Of a stretch of DNA of 64,000 bases, positions 51,414 to 60,634 are shown in pieces (position 1 is the stretch's first letter; each line of letters starts with the position of its first letter). The DNA comes from Streptomyces sp. SCL15-4 (GTDB lineage: Bacteria > Actinomycetota > Actinomycetes > Streptomycetales > Streptomycetaceae). Location of the stretch: positions 2,666,001 to 2,730,000 of the forward strand of contig NZ_JAOBTQ010000001.1 in assembly GCF_033366695.1 (NCBI RefSeq), given 5' to 3'. The notes beneath the pieces are model-generated. The model did not search any database. It saw only the letters and a program-made list of their open reading frames with translations, and was not told where the DNA came from. The translations under genes were made by a program, and so were the position numbers.

Positions 51414-51486
51414 TACCCCCGACCGGATTCGAACCGGCGCTACCGCCTTGAGAGGGCGGCGTGCTAGGCCGCTACACAACGGGGGC
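51414..51486 (-). tRNA. tRNA-Glu (CTC)
   Basis: The 73-nt cloverleaf begins GCCCCCGTTGTGTAGCGG; the anticodon stem CCGCC/GGCGG holds loop CTCTCAA (anticodon CTC), and the T-loop is TTCGAAT. The acceptor stem closes with a G-U pair and A as discriminator. CCA is not encoded. Confidence 0.96.
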
Positions 51487-51514
51487 GTGGATCTTACGTT
51501 TCCGCAGATCCGAG

Positions 51515-51586
51515 CTGGTCTACCTGGACTCGAACCAAGACTAACTGAACCAGAATCAGTCGTGCTGCCAATTACACCATAGACCA
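51515..51586 (-). tRNA. tRNA-Gln (CTG)
   Basis: The 72-nt cloverleaf begins TGGTCTATGGTGTAATTGG; the anticodon stem ACTGA/TCAGT holds loop TTCTGGT (anticodon CTG), and the T-loop is TTCGAGT. Discriminator G; no encoded CCA. Confidence 0.95.
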
Positions 51587-51607
51587 ATGATGGTTTAGAC
51601 CAGTCAG

Positions 51608-51680
51608 TACCCCCGACCGGATTCGAACCGGCGCTACCGCCTTGAGAGGGCGGCGTGCTAGGCCGCTACACAACGGGGGC
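51608..51680 (-). tRNA. tRNA-Glu (CTC), second copy
   Basis: Sequence identical through the whole 73 nt to the copy at 51414-51486, with anticodon CTC. The flanks differ. Confidence 0.96.
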
Positions 51681-51709
51681 CCTAGCGATCCCGACAAGAT
51701 CGAGATCAG

Positions 51710-51782
51710 TACCCCCGACCGGATTCGAACCGGCGCTACTGCCTTGAGAGGGCAGCGTGCTAGGCCGCTACACAACGGGGGC
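51710..51782 (-). tRNA. tRNA-Glu (CTC), third copy
   Basis: Same as the other two except for a compensating pair in the anticodon stem: CTGCC/GGCAG instead of CCGCC/GGCGG. Anticodon CTC. The paired change shows that the stem is under selection. Confidence 0.96.
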
Positions 51783-51803
51783 TTTGCAGATGAGCTCTGC
51801 GAG

Positions 51804-51875
51804 CTGGCCTACCTGGACTCGAACCAAGACTAACTGAACCAGAATCAGTCGTGCTGCCAATTACACCATAGGCCA
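51804..51875 (-). tRNA. tRNA-Gln (CTG), second copy
   Basis: Same as 51515-51586 except that the acceptor stem reads TGGCCTA/TAGGCCA, again a compensated base-pair change. It is the first tRNA of the leftward cluster Gln-Glu-Glu-Gln-Glu, which is probably processed from one transcript. Confidence 0.95.
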
Positions 51876-51966
51876 CTGGAACTCAAGCCCCTGCCGGGGT
51901 TCTCGTTCTAGCTTGCTCCTCGGGGCTTCGGCCTTTCGGCCCGCGCCCCTCGGCGCAGAAAGAACA

Positions 51967-52698
51967 TTACCCGAAGGTGGACGGGGCTCCAAAACGGGTA
52001 TCGGCGCGGACGAGCGCGGGGAGTTCGGCGAGGGTCGTGATCCGGTGCGCGAGGGGCTGTCCGGCGGGTCGCGCCAGGACGGTCCCGCGGTCGATCCACA
52101 CGGACAGCAGCCCGGCCTCGGCGGCGCCCCGGCCGTCGATCTCCGGGTGGTCCCCGACGTAGGCCACCTCGTGCGGTGGCAGGCCCAGTGCCTCGCAGGC
52201 CGCCAGGAAGGCGCCCGCCTCCGGTTTGGAGACGCCCAGCTCGGCCGCGCACAGGACGGATTCGAAGCGGTCGAGGAGGCCGAGGGTGCGCAGCTTGTGC
52301 TCCTGGACCGTGATGCTGGAGTTGGAGAGCACCGCGTGCCGGTGGCCGGCCGCGAGGGCGTCCAGGGCGGGCAGGACGTCCGGGAACAGGCTCCAGGCGG
52401 CCTCGTAGTGGACCAGATAGCGGCCGAACCAGGCGTCGGCCTCGTCGTCGGTGAGGTCCCGGCCCACGAAGACGCGGGTGCGGTCGCGACGCTGTGTGAC
52501 GAAATCCACCTCTCCGGCGGAGAACCGGGCCCACTGGACGTCGGTGATCTCCCGCCAGCGCACCAGCGCCCGCTCCACGTCGCCGTACGCGGCGAGCAGC
52601 CCCTCGGCCAGCAGATGGGCCCGCATGCCCGCCCGGTCCGCGGTCGTGTAGTCGAAGAGGGTGTCGTCCACGTCCCAGACGACGGCTCTGATGGTCAT
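51967..52698 (-). CDS. HAD-superfamily hydrolase
   Basis: Haloacid dehalogenase-type phosphatase of 243 residues. Motif I is VVWDVDDTLFDY, motif II VLSNSS, motif III lysine in GVSKPEAGAFLAACEALG, and motif IV VAYVGDHPEIDGRGAAEAG. A helical cap lies between motifs I and II. The substrate is unknown. It starts at ATG (MTIRAVV). Same strand as gltX, 151 bp downstream of it; upstream of the tRNA cluster in the leftward direction. Confidence 0.87.
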   Translation of the reverse strand: MTIRAVVWDVDDTLFDYTTADRAGMRAHLLAEGLLAAYGDVERALVRWREITDVQWARFSAGEVDFVTQRRDRTRVFVGRDLTDDEADAWFGRYLVHYEAAWSLFPDVLPALDALAAGHRHAVLSNSSITVQEHKLRTLGLLDRFESVLCAAELGVSKPEAGAFLAACEALGLPPHEVAYVGDHPEIDGRGAAEAGLLSVWIDRGTVLARPAGQPLAHRITTLAELPALVRADTRFGAPSTFG

Positions 52699-52849
52699 GT
52701 CCCGACCGTACCGCCGGACCGCGAGCCGTTCCGGAGGACGAGGCGTTCGCGCGCGGGTCACCGCCCGCGCAAGGGAGCCGACGCGCGGTGACACGCGCGA
52801 GGGGCGGCACCCGGGGTTTCCGGGTGCCGCCCCTCGTGTGCGGCGTCGG

Positions 52850-54364
52850 TTACGCGGTGAGCCTGGCCAGGGCCGCGTCGATCCTGGCCAGCGTCGCGTC
52901 CTTGCCCAGGACCTCCAGGGACTCGAACAGGGGCAGGCCGACGGTGCGGCCGGTGACGGCCACGCGGACCGGCGCCTGGGCCTTGCCGAGCTTGAGTCCG
53001 TGCGCCTCGCCGGCGGCCAGGACGGCCTCCTTCAGCGACTCGGCCGAGGTCCAGTCCGCCGCTTCCAGCTTCTCGCGGGCCGTGCGCAGCAGGGCGTCGG
53101 AGCCCTCCTTCATCGCCTTCGTCCAGCTCGCCTCGTCGAAGACCGGCTCCGGCAGGAAGAGGAAGTCGACGTTGGCGGTGATCTCCGACAGGACCTTCAG
53201 GCGGGTCTGGGCATGCGGGGCGATCGCCTGCCACTTGGCCTCGTCGAAGTCCTCCGGCGCCCAGGGCGCGAACGGGGCTCCCAGCCACGGCCGGCAGCGC
53301 TCGGTGAACTCCGCCGCCGTCAGCATGCGGATGTGGTCGCCGTTGATCGCCTCGCACTTCTTCAGGTCGAAGCGCGCCGGGTTGGGGTTGACGTCGGAGA
53401 TGTCGAAGGCCTGGACCATCTCCTCGATCGTGAAGATGTCCTTGTCGGCGGAGAGCGACCAGCCCAGCAGCGACAGGTAGTTGAGCAGTCCCTCGGGCAG
53501 GAAGCCCTGCTCGCGGTAGAGGTTCAGCGAGGACTGCGGGTCGCGCTTGGACAGCTTCTTGTTGCCCTCGCCCATGACGTAGGGCAGGTGGCCGAACTCC
53601 GGGACGCGCTGGGCGACGCCCAGCTCGATCAGCGCCTTGTACAGCGCGATCTGGCGCGGGGTGGAGGAGAGCAGGTCCTCGCCGCGCAGGACGTGGGTGA
53701 TCTCCATCAGGGCGTCGTCGACCGGGTTGACCAGCGTGTACAGCGGGGCGCCGTTCGCGCGGACGATGCCGTAGTCGGGCACGTTCTCCGGGGTGAAGGT
53801 CAGCTCGCCGCGGACCAGGTCGGTGAACGTGATCGTCTCGTCCGGCATCCGGAACCGGACGATGGGCTCACGGCCCTGCGCCTTGTACTGCTCGACCTGC
53901 TCGGCGGTCAGCTCGCGGCAGTGGCCGTCGTAGCCGGAGGGCCGGCCGGCGGCGCGGGCGGCCTCGCGGCGGGTGTCCAGCTCCTCCTGGGAGCAGTAGC
54001 AGTGGTAGGCGTAGCCACCGTCGAGGAGCTTGCCGGCGACGTCCTTGTAGAGGTCCATCCGCTGCGACTGGCGGTACGGCGCGTGCGGGCCGCCGACCTC
54101 GGGGCCCTCGTCCCAGTCGAAGCCGAGCCAGCGCATCGCGTCGAGGAGCTGGTTGTAGGACTCCTCGGAGTCGCGGGCCGCGTCGGTGTCCTCGATGCGG
54201 AAGACCAGGGTGCCCTGGTGGTGCCGGGCGAACGCCCAGTTGAACAGGGCGGTGCGCACCAGGCCCACGTGCGGGTTACCGGTGGGCGAGGGACAGAAAC
54301 GGACGCGGGGGGGTGCCCCCTGCTCGAGCGGAGCCGAGAGCTTGGGGGAGGGTGCGCTAGCCAC
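52850..54364 (-). CDS. gltX: glutamyl-tRNA synthetase
   Basis: Class I aminoacyl-tRNA synthetase of 504 residues with the HIGH-type motif SPTGNPHVG, the catalytic domain [18 protein letters not shown], the KMSKS-type KKLSKRD, and a C-terminal anticodon-binding domain. Actinobacteria use this enzyme to charge both tRNA-Glu and tRNA-Gln, the latter then amidated by GatCAB; both substrate tRNAs are encoded about 1 kb downstream. The GTG giving MASAPSPKL is chosen and overlaps the upstream FAH gene by 8 bp; a TTG three codons earlier is possible. Residues about 4-20 are encoded by a dispersed palindromic repeat and are not part of the fold. Confidence 0.95.
   Translation of the reverse strand: MASAPSPKLSAPLEQGAPPRVRFCPSPTGNPHVGLVRTALFNWAFARHHQGTLVFRIEDTDAARDSEESYNQLLDAMRWLGFDWDEGPEVGGPHAPYRQSQRMDLYKDVAGKLLDGGYAYHCYCSQEELDTRREAARAAGRPSGYDGHCRELTAEQVEQYKAQGREPIVRFRMPDETITFTDLVRGELTFTPENVPDYGIVRANGAPLYTLVNPVDDALMEITHVLRGEDLLSSTPRQIALYKALIELGVAQRVPEFGHLPYVMGEGNKKLSKRDPQSSLNLYREQGFLPEGLLNYLSLLGWSLSADKDIFTIEEMVQAFDISDVNPNPARFDLKKCEAINGDHIRMLTAAEFTERCRPWLGAPFAPWAPEDFDEAKWQAIAPHAQTRLKVLSEITANVDFLFLPEPVFDEASWTKAMKEGSDALLRTAREKLEAADWTSAESLKEAVLAAGEAHGLKLGKAQAPVRVAVTGRTVGLPLFESLEVLGKDATLARIDAALARLTA
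54311..54353. repeat. dispersed Streptomyces palindromic repeat inside gltX
   Basis: The stretch GGGTGCCCCCTGCTCGAGCG plus its continuation to AGCTTGGGGGAGGGTGC has arms CCCCC-x-GCTC and GAGC-xx-GGGGG around a GC-rich centre. From memory this kind of element is scattered in intergenic regions of Streptomyces genomes. Here it is read in frame as the N-terminal extension of GltX. Confidence 0.5.
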
Positions 54365-55142
54365 GCTTGACAACCTTGTTGGTGAGAGTGCCGATGCCTT
54401 CGATGGTGACGGCGACCTCGTCGCCGACGTTCAGGGGGCCGACCCCCGCGGGGGTTCCGGTGAGGATGACGTCGCCGGGGAGCAGCGTCATGGCCTCCGA
54501 GATGTTGACGACCAGGTCCTCGATGGAGTGGATCATCTCGCTCGTGCGGCCCAGCTGGCGCTGTTCGCCGTTGACGGTGAGCTGGATGGTCAGGTCGCCC
54601 GCGCGGGCGAGGTCGAGGCCGGTCTCCACCCAGGGGCCGAGCGGGCAGGAGCTGTCGAAGCCCTTGGCCCGGGCCCACTGCTTCTCGCGCTTCTGCACGT
54701 CGCGGGCGGTGACGTCGTTGGCGCAGGTGTAGCCGAGGATGACGTCCTTGACGCGCTCGCGCGGGACCTCGCGGCACATGCGGCCGATCACGACGGCCAG
54801 CTCGGCCTCGTGGTGCAGCTCCCGGGAGAACGACGGGTACCGGATCTCGTCGCCGGGGCCGATCACCGAGGTGGACGGCTTGAAGAAGGCGAACGGCGCC
54901 TCGGGAACCTCGTTGCCCAGCTCGCGCGCGTGCTCGGCGTAGTTGCGGCCGAAGGCCACGACCTTGTTGGGGAGCACCGGCGGGAGCAGGCGGACCTTGC
55001 TCAGCGGCACCTTCGTCCCGGACAGTTCGTAGTCCGCGAACGGGATGCCCTTGATGATGTCGAGGACGAGTTCGTCCTGCTTGTCGCCCTCGACCGCGCC
55101 GAAGGCTACGTTCCCGTCGATGGAGAACCTGGCGATGCGCAC
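54357..55142 (-). CDS. fumarylacetoacetate hydrolase (FAH) family protein
   Basis: Metal-dependent hydrolase or decarboxylase of the FAH fold, 261 residues: [27 protein letters not shown], the metal ligands in [11 protein letters not shown] and [11 protein letters not shown], the [12 protein letters not shown] loop, and [15 protein letters not shown]. It acts on some 2-oxo or 2-hydroxy dienoate or oxaloacetate-like compound; the specificity cannot be read from the sequence. GTG start. Its stop lies inside the start of gltX, so the two are translationally coupled despite unrelated functions. Confidence 0.88.
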   Translation of the reverse strand: MRIARFSIDGNVAFGAVEGDKQDELVLDIIKGIPFADYELSGTKVPLSKVRLLPPVLPNKVVAFGRNYAEHARELGNEVPEAPFAFFKPSTSVIGPGDEIRYPSFSRELHHEAELAVVIGRMCREVPRERVKDVILGYTCANDVTARDVQKREKQWARAKGFDSSCPLGPWVETGLDLARAGDLTIQLTVNGEQRQLGRTSEMIHSIEDLVVNISEAMTLLPGDVILTGTPAGVGPLNVGDEVAVTIEGIGTLTNKVVKRG

Positions 55143-55311
55143 GGGATGCTCGCGCCCCTCGTTTGAGAACCGGCGTATTGACGCCCCAGGTTATCGGAGC
55201 TATGGGCCGCTCACCGCTGCCGGGTGTGTCGTCGCAGGTCAGAGGCGGGTCACCGGGGTTCGGCGCGGAGCCGGCGCACCTCGTGCCCGGCGTCTTCCCG
55301 CCGGGCGGACA

Positions 55312-55358
55312 CGGACGCGGCCGGAGTGATCGTCGCCCGATCCCTCCGGCCGCGTCCG
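55312..55358 (-). terminator. long hairpin after the small peptide gene
   Basis: A perfect 15-bp stem (55312-55326 with 55344-55358) contains an inner 5-bp stem GATCG/CGATC around TCGCC. It starts 13 nt after the stop of the 64-aa gene and is strong evidence that this small gene is a real transcription unit. Confidence 0.8.
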
Positions 55359-55371
55359 GTGAAGCCGTGGG

Positions 55372-55566
55372 TCACTCGCCCGCCGGGGCCCCCGAGCCCA
55401 CCGGGATCTCCATGAGGACGGTGCGCCGGGGGTTGGCCGTCTGGGCGGGGAGGTCGATGGAGTGCTCCGGCAGCTCGGGCGTGTGCAGCTCGCCGGCGTC
55501 CTTCAGGTGCGCCAGGGTGGTGCGTCGCGGGTTGGCTATCTTGCGGAACATCATCGTCGTCTTCAC
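55372..55566 (-). CDS. small peptide with duplicated ANPRRT motif, 64 aa
   Basis: I do not recognise the family. The peptide has two copies of ANPRRT followed by a hydrophobic residue or Thr and Leu (residues 11-16 and 44-49: KIANPRRTTL and QTANPRRTVL). Between them lies the acidic, Pro-rich stretch GELHTPELPEHSIDLP. There is no signal peptide, no cysteine and no membrane segment. The GTG start has AGGA about 8 nt upstream; two ATG codons at positions 5 and 6 are alternatives. A strong hairpin follows the stop, and a 7-bp inverted repeat lies 115 bp upstream. It stands alone between the FAH gene and the conservon. It could be a peptide precursor, a small regulator or an adaptor ligand. Confidence 0.6.
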   Translation of the reverse strand: MKTTMMFRKIANPRRTTLAHLKDAGELHTPELPEHSIDLPAQTANPRRTVLMEIPVGSGAPAGE

Positions 55567-56136
55567 CGTTGTCGTCCTGTGGCCTCTGGTCGAGTGGGTT
55601 GGCAGAGTCGTCCGTCTCGTAAAGCGTCAGGCTAAACATCCGATTCCCCGGTGAAGTCGCCTTCTGTCCCTGAGAAGTGTGTGAGTTTGCTCACGAACTC
55701 ACGGGCAATTCGGTCAATTCCGACCGCCAATCGGCCCCAACGAAACGGACATTGGACACCTGAAGCCACCATTCCGCTCCTGATCATGGCGACTGGGACA
55801 CCAGGCCACACCCGTCGACTCGCCGAATTATGACCGTTATCGACCGAATCCGGGTCCACGACCGGTAGTTCGTCACTCACACGTTGTCACGGAGGTCACA
55901 GCTCGGCCCACTGCCCTTGTTGGAGATCCTGCACTGTGCTGGAATTCCACGGACCGCCGCGGGATCGAGCCGGCGCGCAGGGGCGCAACACAGCGCCGAG
56001 CGGCGGCGGGACAGGGGGAGCCAGCGCCGGTCACTCAAGACCACCCGGGGGGCGTTTTCAGGGCGCTCCCCACAACGCCGACACCGTGTCCCTCCGTTCA
56101 TGCGGAGGGGCGCCTGGTCCAGAGGTTGCGACGCTA
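55567..56136. other. 570-bp divergent region before the conservon
   Basis: The first 300 bp are A/T-enriched for this genome and hold the 55681-55702 inverted repeat; promoters for the small peptide gene and the cvnA1 operon are expected here. The rest (55930-56136) is GC-rich leader before the GTG of cvnA1. No additional gene is supported. Confidence 0.4.
55681..55702. promoter_or_regulatory. inverted repeat GTGAGTT-N8-AACTCAC
   Basis: Perfect 7-bp arms with an 8-bp spacer that itself contains CTCAC pairing with the left GTGAG. It lies in the divergent region between the small peptide gene and cvnA1 and is a candidate operator for either. No regulator is identified. Confidence 0.4.
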
Positions 56137-59100
56137 GTGCAGGGACGTTTCAAGAGGGATGGCAGCGCTTCGGCGGAGCCGGAGCCGCACGGCGGGGCCG
56201 ACCGCGGTTCGACGCCCCAGCACGCCCAGAACCCGGGTCCGGCCCCGGCCAAGGACGGCGGTGAGCGCGCCGGACGCCCCGGCGCCCCCACCCTGTCGGC
56301 CCCCGCGAAGACGGCTCCCTCCGGCGCCCCCACGCCGACGGTGAAGCCCGCCCCGGGCGGCTCCGTCGGCTCCGGTTCCCGGATGCACCTGCGCAACTGG
56401 CGCATCTCCACCCGCCTGGTCTCGCTGCTCGCGCTCCCCGTGGTCGCGGCCACCACGCTGGGCGCCCTGCGCATCAACGAGAACCTGAACGACATCCAGC
56501 AGCTCGACAACATGAAGCTGCTGACGGAGATGACCAAGCAGGCCACCGAGCTGGCCGCGGCGCTCCAGGAGGAGCGCGACCAGTCCGCCGGCCCGCTGGC
56601 GCACGGCGGCCTGAAGGCGAACGACTACCAGATCAAGGCCTACCAGCAGAAGACCGACCGGGCCCGCGACGAGTTCCTCGACGACTCCGAGAAGATCGAC
56701 GCGGCGAGCAAGGACGGCAAGCTCCAGGGCGTGCGCGACGCGCTCGTCGGTCTCGCCAACCAGCTGGACGACCTGGCCAAGATCCGCCAGAAGTCGTACG
56801 CGTCGGAGCGCAACGCCTCGCAGACGGTCGAGTCCTACCACCGGCTCATCACCCAGCTGATCGGCCTCTCCCAGGACATGGCCGAGGCGTCCAGCAACCC
56901 GGAGATGATCTCCCGTACCCGCGCCCTGGCGGCCTTCTCCACCGCCAAGGAGTACGCCTCCGTACAGCGGGCCATGATCGCCGCCGCGCTCCCGGCGACC
57001 CCCGCCACCAAGGGCGACCTCTCCGAGAACGACCGCCTCTACGGCCAGTCGGCGTACGAGAGCGAGAACTCCGAGCTGGCGATCTTCCGGAAGATCTACG
57101 CGGACCACGACGCCGAGGAGCTGCTGAAGCCGATCGACGAGGGCAACCCGACGATCGAGGCCGCCGACACCTACGCCAAGCGCTCCTTCGAGTCCCCCGA
57201 CGGCCTGCAGCAGTTGCCGGCGCGGTCCTACAAGGACTGGGTGGACGACAGCTCGACCAAGATCGAGCAGATGAAGAAGATCGAGCACACGCTCCTGGAG
57301 GAGATGGAGCAGAAGGCCCGCGAGCTGAAGAGCGCCACCGAGCGGGAGGCCATCTTCTCCGGTGTGCTGATCCTGCTCGTGCTCGGTGTCTCGCTGGTCG
57401 GCGCGTTCGTCGTGGCCCGCTCCATGATCCGCTCGCTGCGCCGGCTCCAGGAGACCGCCACCAAGGTCGCCCAGGACCGCCTGCCCGAGCTGGTCAAGCA
57501 GCTCTCCGAGTCCGACCCGCAGGACGTCGACACCTCCGTGGAATCGGTCGGTGTGCACTCCCGGGACGAGATCGGCCAGGTGGCCGCGGCCTTCGACGAC
57601 GTGCACCGCGAGGCGGTCCGCCTCGCCGCCGAGCAGGCCCTGCTGCGGGGCAACGTCAACGCGATGTTCACCAACCTCTCGCGCCGCTCCCAGGGTCTGA
57701 TCCAGCGCCAGCTGTCGCTGATCTCCGAGCTGGAGTCCCGCGAGGCCGACCCGGACCAGCTGTCCTCGCTGTTCAAGCTGGACCACCTCGCCACCCGTAT
57801 GCGCCGTAACGGCGAGAACCTCCTCGTGCTCGCGGGTGAGGAACCGGGCCGCCGCTGGACCCGTCCCGTCCCGCTGGTCGACGTGCTGCGTGCCGCCGCG
57901 TCCGAGGTGGAGCAGTACGAGCGCATCGAGCTGGCCGCGGTGCCCACCACCCAGGTCGCCGGCCGGGTCGTCAACGACCTCGTGCACCTGCTCGCCGAGC
58001 TGCTGGAGAACGCGACCTCGTTCTCCTCGCCGCAGACCAAGGTCAAGGTCACCGGTCACGCGCTGCCCGACGGCCGCGTCCTGATCGAGATCCACGACAC
58101 CGGTATCGGCCTGTCCCCGGAGGACCTCGCCGCGATCAACGAGCGGCTCGCCTCGCCGCCCACCGTGGACGTGTCGGTGTCCCGCCGCATGGGTCTGTTC
58201 GTGGTCGGCCGGCTCTCCCAGCGTCACGGCATCCGCATCCAGCTGCGCCCGTCCGACTCCGGTGGTACGACCGCGCTGGTCATGCTGCCGGTGGACGTCG
58301 CCCAGGGCGACAAGAAGCCGACGCCGGGCAAGCCCGGGGCGCCCATGTCCACCGGTGGTCCCGCGGCCGCGCAGGCCGCCGCCGGTGCGGCAGCGGCCAG
58401 GCGGCAGACCGGCAACAACGGCGGTGGTCCGGCCGGCGGGGCTGCTCGGCGGCGGTCCGGGCCCGCGCGGCCAGGTCGGCTCCGGCCAGGGCCCGCGGGC
58501 CTCGCTGCCCGGCACCGGCCAGGGCGGCCGTCCCGGTGCGCCGGGCGGGGCACGCGGTCCGCAGGGCGGTCCCGGTGCCGCGCCGCAGCAGGGCGGCCGG
58601 ATGCCGGCCGGTTCCGGCGCGGGCGGCTTCGGCGGCCAGGCGCCCGGTGCGCCGCAGGGCCTCCAGGCCGCGCACCCGAACGGCCCTCAGCAGGACCTGT
58701 TCGGCAGCGGCAGCGGTAGCGGCGGCCGCGGCCGCAAGCGCTCCGGCGGTCCGGCGGACCAGGGACGCCGGCCCCAGCTGCCGCCGCGCGGCGGTCCGCG
58801 GGCCGAACTGCCCGGCGGCGAGCCGCAGTCCCGCACCCCGGGCTGGGCCGACGCCCAGGCCCCGCTGTCCCGTGCCTCGCTGGACACCCCGCGCGGCCAC
58901 GACGAGCAGGACCCGGCACAGACCTCGCACCTGCCGCGCGTGGACGACCGGCAGGGTCCGGGCTCCACCGCGGAGATGCCCCGCATCGACGCCCAGGGCC
59001 CGGCCCCGACGGACGGGTTCCCGCGCGCCGAGCTGCCCGGCCCGGCCCAGCGGACCGGCCAGTACGCGCAGCCCGACACGACCCGGCAGACCGGCCAGTT

Positions 59101-60100
59101 CGCCCGCCCGGACGACCTCCGGACCACGGGCCAGTACCCGCAGCCGGACGACGGCCGGAACACGGGCCAGTACCCGCAACTCGACAACGCGCAGACCACG
59201 GGCCAGTACCCGCAGCCCGACAACGCGCAGACCACGGGCCAGTACCCGCAGCCCGACGACGGCCGGAACACGGGACAGTTCGCCCGCCCGGACGACCTCC
59301 GGACCACGGGCCAGTACCCGCAGCCGGACGCCGAGTGGCAGGCGGGACCCTTCGACGGTCCCGGCGGCCGGCAGGACACCGGTTCGTTCGCCCGCTCCGA
59401 CGTGTTCGGCGCTCCCGGCGCCGGCCGGCCGGACCACGGCACGCAGCACACGGGCCAGTTCCCGGCGCCGCAGGCCCCGCAGGCGTACGACGGCGGGTAC
59501 GACGGCGGCTCCACCGGGCAGCACGCGCTGCCGAGCGCCGACCGGACCGGGCAGTTCGAGCGCCCGCAGCCGGCCGGCCGTGACGACTTCGGCGCCCCGC
59601 GCCCGCCGGCCCCGCAGCAGCAGCGGCCGGCCCGCCAGGAGCCGGAGGCTCTGCCGCCGGCCAGCGGCCCGGGTGACGGCCGTACGCCGCTGTTCGACAC
59701 GCTGGAGACCAACTGGTTCCAGCAGCAGCAGGACCAGGAGAACGCGGCCGCGGCCGCGCAGCAGCAGGCGCCCGCGCCCGCTCCGCAGCGGTCCGGGTCG
59801 AACACCGGCTCCTGGCGGACCTCGCCGAACGACGAACTCGTCCGGCAGGCCGAGCGCGTGCGGCAGCCCGCCGCGGGCGGGGTCACCACCTCCGGCCTGC
59901 CGCGCCGTGTACCCCGGGCCAACCTCGTGCCCGGCACCGCCCAGCAGCAACAGCACCAAAGCGGTCCGCAGGTCTCGCGTGCGCCCGATGACGTACGCGG
60001 ACGGCTGACCAATCTTCGTCGGGGTATCGCTCAGGGCCGTCAGGCCGGCAGCGGCCAGACCGGCAGCTTCCCGAGCCCCACTCACCAGCAGGAGCGTTAG
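56137..60100 (+). CDS. cvnA1: conservon sensor kinase CvnA1, frameshifted
   Basis: Membrane histidine kinase-like protein that heads a conservon and would signal to the roadblock, DUF742 and GTPase proteins encoded behind it. The GTG start gives a basic leader; TM1 is LVSLLALPVVAATTLGAL, an extracytoplasmic helical domain follows, TM2 is VLILLVLGVSLVGAFVVA, then HAMP and a HATPase domain with LLAELLENATSFSS, IHDTGIGLS and RRMGLFVVGRL. The frame shifts at a GGGG run at 58438-58441. Without correction the product ends at 58719 after 860 residues with about 90 wrong ones; removing one G gives about 1320 residues, including a Pro/Gln-rich tail with eight 12-residue TGQY/F repeats. The kinase part is unaffected. 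Confidence 0.85.
59054..59341 (+). repeat. eight 36-bp tandem repeats in the cvnA1 tail
   Basis: Units of 12 codons, T-G-Q-(Y/F)-x-x-(P/L)-D-x-x-x-x, run without interruption. Units 2 and 7, 3 and 6, and 4 and 5 are nearly identical in pairs at the DNA level, which suggests recent duplication or conversion. Confidence 0.85.
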
Positions 60101-60523
60101 TTGAGTCCGATGAGCCAGGCGGCACAGAACCTGAACTGGTTGATCACCAACTTCGTGGACAACACCCCTGGGGTGTCCCACACAGTGGTGGTCTCCGCCG
60201 ACGGCCTTCTGCTGGCGATGTCCGAAGGCTTCCCGAGAGACCGCGCCGACCAGCTGGCGGCCGTCGCCTCCGGGCTGACCTCGCTGACGGCCGGGGCGTC
60301 CCGGATCTTCGAGGGCGGCACCGTGGCACAGACGGTCGTCGAGATGGAGCGCGGGTTCCTCTTCCTGATGTCCATCTCGGACGGGTCGTCCCTCGCGGTC
60401 CTGGCCCACCCGGACGCGGACATCGGCCTCGTCGGCTACGAGATGGCACTGCTCGTCGACCGCGCGGGTGCGGTACTCACCCCGGACCTGCGCGCCGAAC
60501 TCCAGGGCAGTCTGCTCCACTGA
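60101..60523 (+). CDS. cvnB1: roadblock/LC7 domain protein CvnB1
   Basis: A 140-residue roadblock/LC7 protein (LNWLITNFVDNTPGVSHTVV, VSADGLLLAMSEGFPRDRADQLAAVASGL, GFLFLMSISDGSSLAVLAHP), the family that binds and regulates the conservon GTPase. TTG start directly after the cvnA1 stop, with GGAG 8 nt upstream; the ATG three codons later is an alternative. Second gene of the conservon. Confidence 0.92.
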   Translation: MSPMSQAAQNLNWLITNFVDNTPGVSHTVVVSADGLLLAMSEGFPRDRADQLAAVASGLTSLTAGASRIFEGGTVAQTVVEMERGFLFLMSISDGSSLAVLAHPDADIGLVGYEMALLVDRAGAVLTPDLRAELQGSLLH

Positions 60524-60634
60524 CCGGCCCCGGCACCACCCACCTCACAAAAACACCGTCCGGCCGCCACAATCCCCCCACCGGCCCCGTCAGACGGCTT
60601 GACTGACCAACTTGCTGTCCCGCCCGGAGGATTC

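Noticed and set aside
55632..55880. 82-codon - strand frame before cvnA1
   Set aside because: Lies in A/T-enriched divergent promoter region over the inverted repeat; no recognisable protein features.
59054..59341. 36-bp periodic repeats considered as a CRISPR array
   Set aside because: Units are contiguous coding repeats without unique spacers and lie in frame inside cvnA1.
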